Counted from the stretch's first letter, positions 1-7,514 are shown. The stretch is DNA of 18,788 bases from Gaiellasilicea sp038324115 (GCA_038324115.1 JBBQHQ010000036.1:1-18788), one strand, 5' to 3'. Notes: generated by a model not told the origin, from the sequence alone. Numbers and translations: made by a program.

Positions 1-614
1 CGTCGAGCGGTTCGATGTCTGTAGGCATGCTGGCTGAAGTCCTCGCGACGCGGGCGCTAGCCCTCGCACGGTTGGGAGATGCGACCTATGTGTCCCTCGC
101 TGAGGAGGCGACCCAACGCTCGCGGGCGCTGGAGGGGCGAGTCCTCGTTCCGGTAGCACACGCGGTGTTCGCATCTGTCACGAATGCATCTGACATTGCA
201 GAGCGTGCCAAGGAAGCCGTTGACATGGCGTCATCGTCTGGGAGTTGGGACTGCTTTGTGGTTGGTTACCGCACCCACCCCGAACTCCTGCTCAGCCTGC
301 GGTCTGATGCCAGCAGAGTCGGCAAGGTAATCGAAGTGATGACCCGAGCCTCGGACATACCGCTTGCGGAGACGCTAGCGCTTACTCGCTCAGGGCGAGG
401 TCAGCGAGTTTTGTCGCCGCGTGAGACCGAGATCCACGGTCTGCTTGCGACGGGCATCACGAACGCGGAAATTGCGCGGCGGCTCGTGATTAGTGAGGCG
501 ACAGTAAAACTCCACGTGCACCATATTTTCGAGAAGCTCGGCGTTCGAACCCGCACGGCCGCCGCTGCGCGATTTCGGGACGATGTCTCCCGGCGCCTGA
601 CGCCACGCGTCTAG
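1..614 (+). CDS. LuxR-family regulator, C-terminal part (5' end outside window)
   Basis: This is a transcriptional regulator with a C-terminal GerE/LuxR helix-turn-helix. Counting from the first in-window ATG (base 15), residues about 130-190 carry the typical core: LSPRETEI, then ITNAEIARRLVISEATVK (recognition helix), then HIFEKLGVRTR. The roughly 125 residues before it are Ala-rich helices resembling the TPR-like stretch in front of the HTH in large MalT/LAL-type regulators. The frame is open to the left edge with no stop, and no convincing ribosome site precedes the ATG at 15, so the true start probably lies upstream and the protein is probably much larger. The stop TAG (612-614) overlaps the stop of the convergent HD-GYP gene by three bases within a shared CTAG. 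GC content is lower than in most of the window. The HTH assignment is firm; the N-terminal domain and target genes are unknown. Confidence 0.8.
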   Translation, partial: SSGSMSVGMLAEVLATRALALARLGDATYVSLAEEATQRSRALEGRVLVPVAHAVFASVTNASDIAERAKEAVDMASSSGSWDCFVVGYRTHPELLLSLRSDASRVGKVIEVMTRASDIPLAETLALTRSGRGQRVLSPRETEIHGLLATGITNAEIARRLVISEATVKLHVHHIFEKLGVRTRTAAAARFRDDVSRRLTPRV

Positions 615-2035
615 TAGCTGACGGCTTCGAGCGAGGAGAGGGGTGGAGCGTCGGATACCGGTGCGACCGACATCGAAAAATCTGCTCGAACACCTCGCCG
701 ATAAGCGTCGGTGCTTCCTGCCAAGATCGCCTCGAAGGCTGCGACCACCGAGGTATCGAACTGGCTCTCGACCGCCTGGGCAAGCCTCATGCGGGCAACC
801 TGGGTTGGCATGGCCACGCGATACGGCCGATCACTCGTCATGGCGTTATATGCATCGGCGACAGCGATGATGCGAGAGAGGACAGGAATCTCTTCGCCAA
901 CCAGCGCGTCGGGATAACCGTTGCCGTCGACGCGCTCGTGGTGGTGCCTAACGATCTTCGCGATATCCAGGTAGTCGTCCACATTCGTGAGGATCCGCTC
1001 CCCGATTGAAGAATGCTCCTGCATCTGGCGGCGCTCCTCGAGGCTAAGCGGCCCTTCCTTCTCCAAAAGACCAGGTGCGAGCCCGATCTTGCCGATGTCA
1101 TGAACGAGCCCACAGAGGTGAGCCGTGCGCTGATCGGCCTCTGGCAGTCCCATCCGAGCTGCGATGTCGCGCGAGTAGATGGCGACTGCAGCCGAGTGGC
1201 CGGCCGTGTACCGATCTCTCGCGTCGAGCGTCGCGACTAGGGCCGCGGCGAAGGAGAGGTTCGCCCTCTCGAGATGATCGTTCGCGAGAGAAAGGTCGTC
1301 CGCCAGCCGCCGCTGTTCCTGATACATCGTGAACAGGCGCTGTGCCGCAAGCGCCGGGCCGAAGAAGAGGGGGGCCGTCCATGGCGAGACCTCCTGATAC
1401 GCCACCGTGAGTATGGCGACGATTGGAGCGTAAACCGGTGCTGACGCAAAGACGAGAGGCGCCAGAGTGGTTGCGATCTCCGACATCCGGCGTCCCCGAA
1501 CTCGCGCGGTCAGTCCTGCGAATCCGACATCGAGAGCTTCTCCGACGACAGCGCCCCCAAGTGCTGCCAGGACGACTCCCCCAAAATGCGTCGGGAGACC
1601 TGCTATGGCAGCCGTGGCAACCAGCCCCATCGCTCCTCCGACCAGGAAGCGTGTGCTCGTATAGGTCGCCCATTTCAGATGGATTGCTCGGCCAGTCGAC
1701 CGTGCGGTCAACTCTGGATCCCCGAGCATCGATGCTGCACCCACAACACCCGCCGCCATAGGGCCGAAGAGCACGGCAGCAAAGAGCATCGGAAGGAGAG
1801 AGATCGACCGTTCCGCCGTTCTGGTGAGCCGTACCGTCCCGCGTTCGGCAATCGCTGCGACTAGGGCCAACGATGCCGTGGCCCATCGATCGCCGAGCGA
1901 GAAACCAGAGCCGTAGAAGATCGCGGCAGCACCGGCAGCAGCCAGGCTAAGGAGAGCTACGTAGAGATGCAGCGCCGACGGGGTACGCCCGCTCAAATCT
2001 CTTGATTTCTCCCCCGAAAGGGGTATAAGCTCCAT
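611..2035 (-). CDS. Membrane-anchored HD-GYP domain protein (c-di-GMP phosphodiesterase type)
   Basis: The protein has 474 residues. Residues about 20-235 form several hydrophobic segments (for example 24-41, 80-103, 131-147, 151-170 and 194-213), a membrane sensor-like module. A short helical linker follows (236-265), then an HD-GYP domain (about 266-440). The diagnostic residues are present: H280, the HD pair H312-D313 in HDIGK, H341, the H364-H366 run, G373-Y374-P375 in DGNGYP, and D394 in VADAYNAM. HD-GYP proteins with an intact GYP typically hydrolyse c-di-GMP at a metal centre, so c-di-GMP turnover in response to a membrane or ligand signal is the likely role; the signal is not evident. 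The ATG at 2035 is the most upstream sensible start, but the Shine-Dalgarno match is weak. A TAGGCT hexamer on this strand (2052-2057) could be its -10. The GC content is lower than that of the genes to the right. Confidence 0.88.
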   Translation of the reverse strand: MELIPLSGEKSRDLSGRTPSALHLYVALLSLAAAGAAAIFYGSGFSLGDRWATASLALVAAIAERGTVRLTRTAERSISLLPMLFAAVLFGPMAAGVVGAASMLGDPELTARSTGRAIHLKWATYTSTRFLVGGAMGLVATAAIAGLPTHFGGVVLAALGGAVVGEALDVGFAGLTARVRGRRMSEIATTLAPLVFASAPVYAPIVAILTVAYQEVSPWTAPLFFGPALAAQRLFTMYQEQRRLADDLSLANDHLERANLSFAAALVATLDARDRYTAGHSAAVAIYSRDIAARMGLPEADQRTAHLCGLVHDIGKIGLAPGLLEKEGPLSLEERRQMQEHSSIGERILTNVDDYLDIAKIVRHHHERVDGNGYPDALVGEEIPVLSRIIAVADAYNAMTSDRPYRVAMPTQVARMRLAQAVESQFDTSVVAAFEAILAGSTDAYRRGVRADFSMSVAPVSDAPPLSSLEAVSY

Positions 2036-2048
2036 TTGCCGTTAGTTC

Positions 2049-2059
2049 CCTAGCCTAGG
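2049..2059. promoter_or_regulatory. Perfect inverted repeat with overlapping divergent -10-like hexamers
   Basis: CCTAG-C-CTAGG is a perfect palindrome around a central C, lying between the HD-GYP start (2035, minus) and a possible small ORF (GTG at 2070, plus). It contains TAGCCT on the plus strand (2051-2056) and TAGGCT on the minus strand (2052-2057), both matching TANNNT. It could be a bidirectional promoter core or an operator. No clear -35 partner is visible on either strand. This is inference from sequence only. Confidence 0.35.
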
Positions 2060-2069
2060 AGTGGTCACA

Positions 2070-2135
2070 GTGAGAAAGGTTCTTCTCGGACTCGTGTGCC
2101 GTGCTGCCGTCGCCGGCGGTACTAAAGAGTGGTAA
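2070..2135 (+). CDS. Possible 21-residue peptide gene
   Basis: A GTG start at 2070 is preceded by AGGAG (2057-2061) at an 8-nt spacing and followed by 20 sense codons and TAA (2133-2135). The peptide begins MRKVLLGLVC, giving a short basic-then-hydrophobic N-terminus like a truncated signal or membrane peptide, and ends GGTKEW. It is too short for a normal domain and I do not recognise it. It could be a leader peptide, a secreted or signalling peptide, or chance. The good ribosome site and position just after a symmetric promoter-like element are the only support. It is divergent from the HD-GYP gene. Confidence 0.3.
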   Translation: MRKVLLGLVCRAAVAGGTKEW

Positions 2136-2188
2136 GGCCGTCGAATACTGCTTTCACCACTGGAAGCGGGCATCCCTCATATGGGGGG

Positions 2189-2218
2189 TTGTCCACAGAC
2201 TGTGGAGAAGGTGGAAAA
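2189..2218. repeat. Cluster of three DnaA-box-like 9-mers
   Basis: TTGTCCACA (2189-2197) fits the TTRTCCACA DnaA box, including the form common in actinobacterial origins. Three bases later TGTGGAGAA (2201-2209) is the inverse of TTCTCCACA, one base off consensus. Immediately after it GGTGGAAAA (2210-2218) is the inverse of TTTTCCACC, two bases off. Three such boxes within 30 bases is typical of oriC or dnaA leader regions. However, no dnaA, dnaN, gidA or parAB gene lies in the window, and no long AT-rich stretch adjoins, so function as an origin is unproven. Confidence 0.5.
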
Positions 2219-2257
2219 CAGTTGGACTGCGCCAGAGCACGCGCCGCAGGAGTCTAA

Positions 2258-2291
2258 GCCACGGCGCGGCTCTGCCGTGCTTTCGCACGGC
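2258..2291 (-). terminator. GAAA-tetraloop hairpin with an alternative pairing, downstream of the small LuxR gene
   Basis: GCCGTGC (2274-2280) pairs perfectly with GCACGGC (2285-2291) around a four-base loop that reads GAAA on the minus strand, a stable GNRA loop. The element starts 20 nt past the stop of the minus-strand LuxR gene. No U-tract follows, so it is a poor intrinsic terminator on its own. CACGGC at 2260-2265 can instead pair with GCCGTG at 2274-2279, giving two mutually exclusive stems. A role as an mRNA 3' stabiliser or Rho-assisted terminator is possible. Confidence 0.4.
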
Positions 2292-2311
2292 TGAGATTCG
2301 AAAGGGAGGCG

Positions 2312-2665
2312 CTAGCCGATGAGGCCGCGGCGGAAGCCGACGGCGACGGCATGCGCGCGGGAGCGCGACTGCAGCTTCGCGAGCAGGTGGCGCACGTGGC
2401 TCTTGACCGTCTCCTCGGAGAGGAAGAGCCGCTGGCCGATCTCGCGGTTCACGAGCCCGTCCGCGACGAGCTGAAGCACTTCGATCTCGCGCATCGTCGG
2501 CTCCTGCTCGAGTTCGCGCATCGGCGCGGTGAACGGGATCACCTCGGCAGAGCCGTTCGAACGGCGCATGGCGGCCGCCTCGAAGCGACGGCTGTGGTCC
2601 ATGTACCTATTCAGGATCTCTTTGCGCTCTGCTGCGTCCACGACCCCGGTATCGGCCGCGTTCAC
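2312..2665 (-). CDS. Small single-domain LuxR/GerE-type regulator
   Basis: The protein has 117 residues from the proposed GTG at 2665, preceded on this strand by AAAGG at a suitable distance. An in-frame ATG 21 codons in (2605) is the alternative. Residues 58-117 are a complete GerE helix-turn-helix: MREIEVLQLVADGLVNREIG, then FLSEETVKSHVRHLLAKL, ending RRGLIG. The N-terminal 55 residues look like a charged helix with no receiver or PAS domain, so this is a DNA-binding module without a visible sensor. It may be controlled by a partner or by its own level. It lies 26 nt downstream of the NlpC/P60 gene on the same strand and is probably co-transcribed with it. The frame stays open far upstream across the peptidase gene, but that part is a shadow. 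DNA-binding function is confident; the targets are unknown. Confidence 0.8.
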   Translation of the reverse strand: MNAADTGVVDAAERKEILNRYMDHSRRFEAAAMRRSNGSAEVIPFTAPMRELEQEPTMREIEVLQLVADGLVNREIGQRLFLSEETVKSHVRHLLAKLQSRSRAHAVAVGFRRGLIG

Positions 2666-2691
2666 ACCCGCCTTTAGCTCGATCGAGGGAA

Positions 2692-3267
2692 TCAGTTCGA
2701 GGGATGGAACCGCACCACTCCGCGCCTCAGACGGGTGAGGTCCTCCGGCTCGTCCTCCTCGACGACCGCGCGGCTGCCGGCGGCGTGCAGGATCCGCCCC
2801 TCCCCGACCCAGAAGGCGATGTGCGTGGTCCGCTCGGCCCCGTAGGTGACGAGGTCGCCGTAGCGCGGCTCGCCCACCGGCTCGGCCGCCTCCTCCTGCT
2901 GATCCGCGTCCCGCGGGACGAGTCGGCCGAGGCGCCGGTAGGCCATGTGGACGAGCCCGGAGCAGTCGATCCCCCGCTCGCTCATCCCGCCCCAGAGATA
3001 CGGCGTGCCCAGATAGGCGCGCGCCTCCTCGACGGCGTCGCCCTCCCGCGGCTCGGGAAGCCAGCCGGCGGGCTCCTCGCCCGAAAGAGCGTCCTCGGGG
3101 ATCCAGCCCGGGTAGTCGTAGGCGGTCCGCACCCGCGCCCAGCCGTCGCGGCGCTCCTCGACCGCCAGCGGCTCGCCCCGGAGCGCCTGCGTCACCTGCT
3201 CGGAGCCCGGATCGGGCTCGGCGTGGATGGGCGCCACCTCGAGGGCGCAGGAGCACGATTCGGGCAT
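2692..3267 (-). CDS. SH3 plus NlpC/P60 cysteine peptidase, no signal peptide
   Basis: The protein has 191 residues. An N-terminal bacterial SH3-like domain (about 8-62, with GWARVRTAYDYPGWIP) precedes an NlpC/P60 domain (about 77-188). The catalytic cysteine is C102 in DCSGLVHMAY, the histidine is H149 in THIAFWVG, and the third polar residue is probably H161 in ILHAAG. The family cleaves gamma-D-Glu-diaminopimelate or related bonds in peptidoglycan peptides. There is no hydrophobic signal sequence at the N-terminus (MPESCSCALEV), which suggests a cytoplasmic enzyme acting on imported muropeptides, like YkfC, rather than a secreted wall hydrolase; it is shorter than YkfC. The ATG at 3267 has no Shine-Dalgarno, so translation may be leaderless. 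It is divergent from the methyltransferase gene and followed by a small LuxR gene. Confidence 0.88.
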   Translation of the reverse strand: MPESCSCALEVAPIHAEPDPGSEQVTQALRGEPLAVEERRDGWARVRTAYDYPGWIPEDALSGEEPAGWLPEPREGDAVEEARAYLGTPYLWGGMSERGIDCSGLVHMAYRRLGRLVPRDADQQEEAAEPVGEPRYGDLVTYGAERTTHIAFWVGEGRILHAAGSRAVVEEDEPEDLTRLRRGVVRFHPSN

Positions 3268-3296
3268 ACAGGGATGATCTCAGGTTCGCGGCGCGT

Positions 3297-3302
3297 TAGG
3301 AT
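3297..3302 (+). promoter_or_regulatory. Candidate -10 element of the methyltransferase gene
   Basis: TAGGAT matches the actinobacterial -10 pattern TANNNT and ends 7 nt before the ATG at 3310. A transcript starting about 7 nt downstream would begin almost at the start codon, that is, nearly leaderless. The same arrangement is seen at the hydrolase and topA starts in this window. No convincing -35 was found. Confidence 0.4.
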
Positions 3303-3309
3303 GTGCGGA

Positions 3310-4179
3310 ATGGCGCAAGTCCTCGCAGAGAATCTCGAGTCGCAGGAAGCCTGGGACGGCGTCCTCTACGACCGGTTCCTCGAGTTCCGGCACCTCGTCC
3401 TCGAAGGGCTCGCGCCGCACGGCGAGGCCGCGCTCCGGATCGCGCCTCCGAAGACCGGCGACCGCGTGCTCGACATCGGCTGCGGTTTCGGGGATAGCAC
3501 CGCCCTCCTCGCCGACCTCGTCGGGCCCGAGGGCAGCGCGTTCGGCGTCGACATCGCGCCCCGCTTCATCGAGCTCGCGCACGTGGAGTCCGCCGGCCGC
3601 CCCAACGTCCGCTTCGAGGCCATGGACGTCCAGGCGGCCGAGTTCGAGGAGACCTTCGATTACGCCTTCGCCCGCTTCGGGACGATGTTCTTCGCAAACC
3701 CGGTTGCCGCGCTCCGGAACGTCCGGCGCGCGCTCGCGCCTGGCGGCCGGCTCTGCATCGTCGTCTGGCGGCAGCGCGAGGACAACCCGTGGCTCTACAA
3801 GGCCGAGACGGTGATCAAGCCGCTCGTGGACGAGCCCGAGGAGACGGACGAGCCGCGCTGCGGCCCCGGGCCGTTCTCGATGGCCGGCGCCGACACCACC
3901 AGCGGGATCCTTGTCTCTGCCGGGTTCGAGCAGATCGCGCTCCACCGCGTTGACCTCGACCTGAAGATCGGCCGGACGCTCGACGAGGCCGTCGCGTTCA
4001 ACCTCGCGGTGGGGCCCGCCGCCGAGGTCGTGCGGCTCGCCGGAGACGGTGCGGCCGAGATCCGGCCGAAGCTCGAGGCGCTCCTCCGCGAGGCGCTCGC
4101 AGAGTTCGAGCGGCCCGGAGGCGCCGTCGTTGCCGCCGCCTCCACGTGGACCGTGACGGCCCGCGCGCCCGCCGCCTAG
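3310..4179 (+). CDS. Class I SAM-dependent methyltransferase
   Basis: The protein has 289 residues from ATG 3310; an in-frame ATG three codons upstream (3301) is possible but overlaps the likely -10 hexamer. A Rossmann methyltransferase fold is clear: motif I VLDIGCGFGDS (53-63) for SAM binding, the acidic end of strand 2 at GVDIAP (79-84), FEAMDVQ (102-108), FDYAFARFG (116-124) and ALAPGGRLCIVVW (141-153). The ordering matches ubiquinone/menaquinone-type and small-molecule methyltransferases (Methyltransf_11/25 type). The substrate cannot be told from sequence, and the C-terminal third (about 185-289), which would shape the acceptor site, has no motif I recognise. It is a single-gene unit: divergent from the NlpC/P60 gene and convergent with the thioesterase, whose stop codon overlaps its own within CTAG (4176-4179). 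Confidence 0.88.
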   Translation: MAQVLAENLESQEAWDGVLYDRFLEFRHLVLEGLAPHGEAALRIAPPKTGDRVLDIGCGFGDSTALLADLVGPEGSAFGVDIAPRFIELAHVESAGRPNVRFEAMDVQAAEFEETFDYAFARFGTMFFANPVAALRNVRRALAPGGRLCIVVWRQREDNPWLYKAETVIKPLVDEPEETDEPRCGPGPFSMAGADTTSGILVSAGFEQIALHRVDLDLKIGRTLDEAVAFNLAVGPAAEVVRLAGDGAAEIRPKLEALLREALAEFERPGGAVVAAASTWTVTARAPAA

Positions 4180-4568
4180 CGCGGATCACGGGAGAGCGCC
4201 TCCCGCTCCGCGTCGATCAGCGCGCGGCTCGGCCCGCCCATCCCGTCGATCGCGACGACGACGCTCTCCAGCTCCGCCGCGACACGGCCATCGGCGGCGG
4301 CCACGGTCGTGCGCGTGGTGATGCTCTTCGTTCCCAGCCGGACGAGCTCGACGGTCGCGACCGCAGGGCCGTCGGTGATCCGGAGCTCGGAGCGGTACTC
4401 AACGGTCGTCCGGGCGGCGACGTAGTCCCAGTTTCGGTCGGCGCCGTCCGCGAGCCGCTCGCGGAAGAACGCGTCGAGCGCCTCCTCCCCGTAGGTCACG
4501 TACACCGCCTGGTTGACGTGCCCGTACCCGTCGAGGTCGCTCCAGCGGATATCGATCCGCTTCTCCAC
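4176..4568 (-). CDS. Hotdog-fold acyl-CoA thioesterase (4HBT/YbgC-like)
   Basis: The protein has 130 residues, the usual length for this family. The N-terminal signature RWSDLDGYGHVNQAVYVTY (8-26) is the classic 4HBT motif, with an acidic residue (D11 or D13) as the likely catalytic base and the HVN segment starting the central helix. The rest is the antiparallel sheet (TTVEYRSEL, VATVELVRLGTKSITTRTTV). Such enzymes hydrolyse acyl-CoA or acyl-carrier thioesters in the cytoplasm; the acyl group is not predictable. The GTG start directly abuts the TAA stop of the upstream peptide-importer ATPase (TAAGTG, zero gap), so translation is probably coupled and this is the last gene of the importer operon. 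The 3' end overlaps the convergent methyltransferase. Confidence 0.88.
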   Translation of the reverse strand: MEKRIDIRWSDLDGYGHVNQAVYVTYGEEALDAFFRERLADGADRNWDYVAARTTVEYRSELRITDGPAVATVELVRLGTKSITTRTTVAAADGRVAAELESVVVAIDGMGGPSRALIDAEREALSRDPR

Positions 4569-5599
<1,031 letters not shown>

Positions 5600-5603
<4 letters not shown>

Positions 5604-6613
5604 CCGGCGTCCCCGAGCCGAGTCCGCTGCCACTCGTCCGCGGGGACGGGGTTGAAGCAGCGAACGTGGTGGTCGCGGCCGATCTCCTCGAGCGGCGGCA
5701 CCTCGAGGCGCGACTCCTCCACCTCGAAGCGGCAGCGGGGCGCGAAGGGGCAGGCGGCCGGCGGGCTGAGCATGTCGCGCGGCGCCCCGGGAATCGGCTG
5801 CAGCTGCTGCCGGCGGCCCGCGTCGAGCCGCGGCACGCTCTGGAGCAGGCCGAGCGTGTACGGGTGCCGCGGCCGCGCGAAGAGCTCGTCGGCGGTGCCC
5901 GTCTCCACGAACATGCCGGCGTACATCACGTTGACGCGCTCGCACATCCCGGCGACGACCCCGAGGTCGTGCGTGATCAGGATCAGCGCCGTGTCGCGCT
6001 CGGCGACGAGGTCGCGGAGGAGCTGGAGGATCTGCGCCTGGATCGTCACGTCGAGCGCGGTCGTCGGCTCGTCCGCGATCAGCACCTTCGGCTCGCACGC
6101 GAGCGCCATCGCGATCATCGCCCGCTGGCGCATCCCGCCGGAGAATTGGTGCGGATAGTCCTTCAGGCGCAGGTCGGGGCTGGGGATCCCGACCTGGTCG
6201 AGCAGCTCGGCCGCCCGCTTGTTCGCCGGCCCCTTGTCCATCCCGAAGTGTGTCTCGAGCGCCTCCCGGATCTGGCGGCCGATGGTGAGCACCGGGTTCA
6301 GCGAGGTCATCGGGTCCTGGAAGATCATCGCGATCTCTCGACCGCGGATCGTCCGGAGCTGCTGGTCGTTCAGCGTCAGCAGGTCGCGGCCCTCGAAGGT
6401 GGCGCGGCCCTCGGTGACGCGGCCGTTCCGGGCCAGGATCCCGAGCAGCGCCAGCGAGGTGACGCTCTTCCCGCAGCCCGACTCGCCCACGATCCCGAGC
6501 GTCTCGCCGGGCGCGATGTCGAAGGAGATCCCGTTGACGGCGTACACCGGCCCGCGGCTCGTCCCGAAGCGGACGTGCAGGTCTTCGACGGCGAGGATGG
6601 GCTCTCTAGCCAC
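5600..6613 (-). CDS. Oligopeptide/dipeptide ABC importer ATPase, DppD/OppD type
   Basis: The protein has 337 residues. It is the first nucleotide-binding subunit of the peptide importer. Motifs are Walker A GESGCGKS (43-50), Q-loop MIFQDPMTSLNP (96-107), signature SGGMRQR (158-164), Walker B VLIADEPTTALD (177-188) and switch His in ITHD (213-216). The oligo/HPY C-terminus has RPRHPYT (247-253). Its cysteine set is C288, C294 and C319; where the usual third cysteine would fall, six residues after C294, there is S301. The Fe-S site therefore appears incomplete, unlike that of its partner ATPase. The GTG start at 6613 overlaps the permease stop by eight bases (6606-6613); its own stop overlaps the next ATPase start. 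Confidence 0.95.
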
Positions 6614-7514
6614 GGCCCCGCAGCTTCGGGTCGAGGGCCTCGCGGAGCCCGTCGCCGATCAGGTTGAAGCCGAGCACGCTGATCACGATCGCCACCCCGG
6701 GGAAGATCGCGAGGTGGGGCGCGGTCTGCAGGTAGCGGACGGTGTCGGTCAGCATCGTCCCCCACTCGGGCGTGGCGGGATCCTGGGGCCCGAGCCCGAG
6801 GAAGCCGAGGCCGGCGACGTCGATGATCGCCGTCGCCAGGGCAAGCGTTCCCTGGACGATCACCGGCGAGATCGCGTTCGGGAGGATGTGGGAGAAGAGG
6901 ATCTGCCGCTTCGGCACCCCGACCGAGCGCGCCGCCAGGACGAAGTCGTTCTCGCGCTGTGCCAGCACGGAGCCGCGCAGGAGGCGCGTGAAGACGGGTA
7001 CGTTGACGATCCCGACCGCCACCATGATCTGCCAGATCCCCGGGCCGAGCAGAGCGACGAGGCCGATCGCGAGGAGGAGCCCCGGGATCGAGAGCATGAT
7101 GTCCATCGCCCGCATGATCAGCGTGTCTGCGATCCCGCCCACGTAGCCGGCGACCGCGCCGAGCAGGAGCCCGATCGTCAGCCCGACGGTGACCGAGACG
7201 ATCCCGATCAGGAGCGAGTAGCGGGCGCCGAACATGATCCGCGAGAGCTCGTCGCGGCCGAGCGCGTCGACGCCCATCAGGTGCTCGGCGGACGGGCCTG
7301 GGCAGCAGCCGTCGCGGAGGAGGGAGAGGTTCTGCTCCCTCGGGCTGTGCGGCGCGAGCCAGGGGGCGAGCAGCGCGACGAGGACGAAGAGCGCGACGAG
7401 CCCGAAGCCGATCAGCGCGCCCGGGTTCTTGCGGAGCCTCAGCCACGCCTCGGCCCACAGCCCGCTCGGCGCCTCCAGCTGGATCTCCCGCGCCTCGAGC
7501 TCCGCCAGGCTCAC
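6606..7514 (-). CDS. Peptide ABC importer permease, DppC/OppC type
   Basis: The protein has 302 residues. This inner-membrane permease has the N-terminal cytoplasmic tail and first helix typical of the DppC family (KNPGALIGFGLVALFVLVAL, about 29-48), then the periplasmic loop with HLMGVDALGRDELSR (about 78-92). The remaining membrane segments contain the EAA coupling loop DFVLAARSVGVPKRQILFSH (about 185-204), which contacts the ATPases, and end in LREALDPKLRGRG, a near-invariant family terminus. The GTG start at 7514 overlaps the upstream permease stop by GTGA (7511-7514). The frame remains open for another 270 codons upstream, but that is a shadow of the other permease gene. The substrate is probably a di- or oligopeptide; nickel or sugar-peptide import cannot be ruled out. 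Confidence 0.95.
   Translation of the reverse strand: MSLAELEAREIQLEAPSGLWAEAWLRLRKNPGALIGFGLVALFVLVALLAPWLAPHSPREQNLSLLRDGCCPGPSAEHLMGVDALGRDELSRIMFGARYSLLIGIVSVTVGLTIGLLLGAVAGYVGGIADTLIMRAMDIMLSIPGLLLAIGLVALLGPGIWQIMVAVGIVNVPVFTRLLRGSVLAQRENDFVLAARSVGVPKRQILFSHILPNAISPVIVQGTLALATAIIDVAGLGFLGLGPQDPATPEWGTMLTDTVRYLQTAPHLAIFPGVAIVISVLGFNLIGDGLREALDPKLRGRG

Noticed and set aside
2036..2311. Functional chromosomal origin (oriC)
   Set aside because: Only three boxes, no AT-rich unwinding stretch, and none of the usual oriC genes nearby; kept as a DnaA-box cluster only.
2101..2322. A 73-codon plus-strand frame in the intergenic region
   Set aside because: No ribosome site, no motif, and it runs through the DnaA-box cluster and the hairpin, which look like non-coding elements.
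2312..3256. One 314-residue protein fusing an Arg/Gly-rich N-terminus to the small LuxR domain
   Set aside because: The N-terminal two thirds overlap the NlpC/P60 gene in another frame and are composition-biased; a GTG with a good AAAGG site at 2665 explains the LuxR domain alone.
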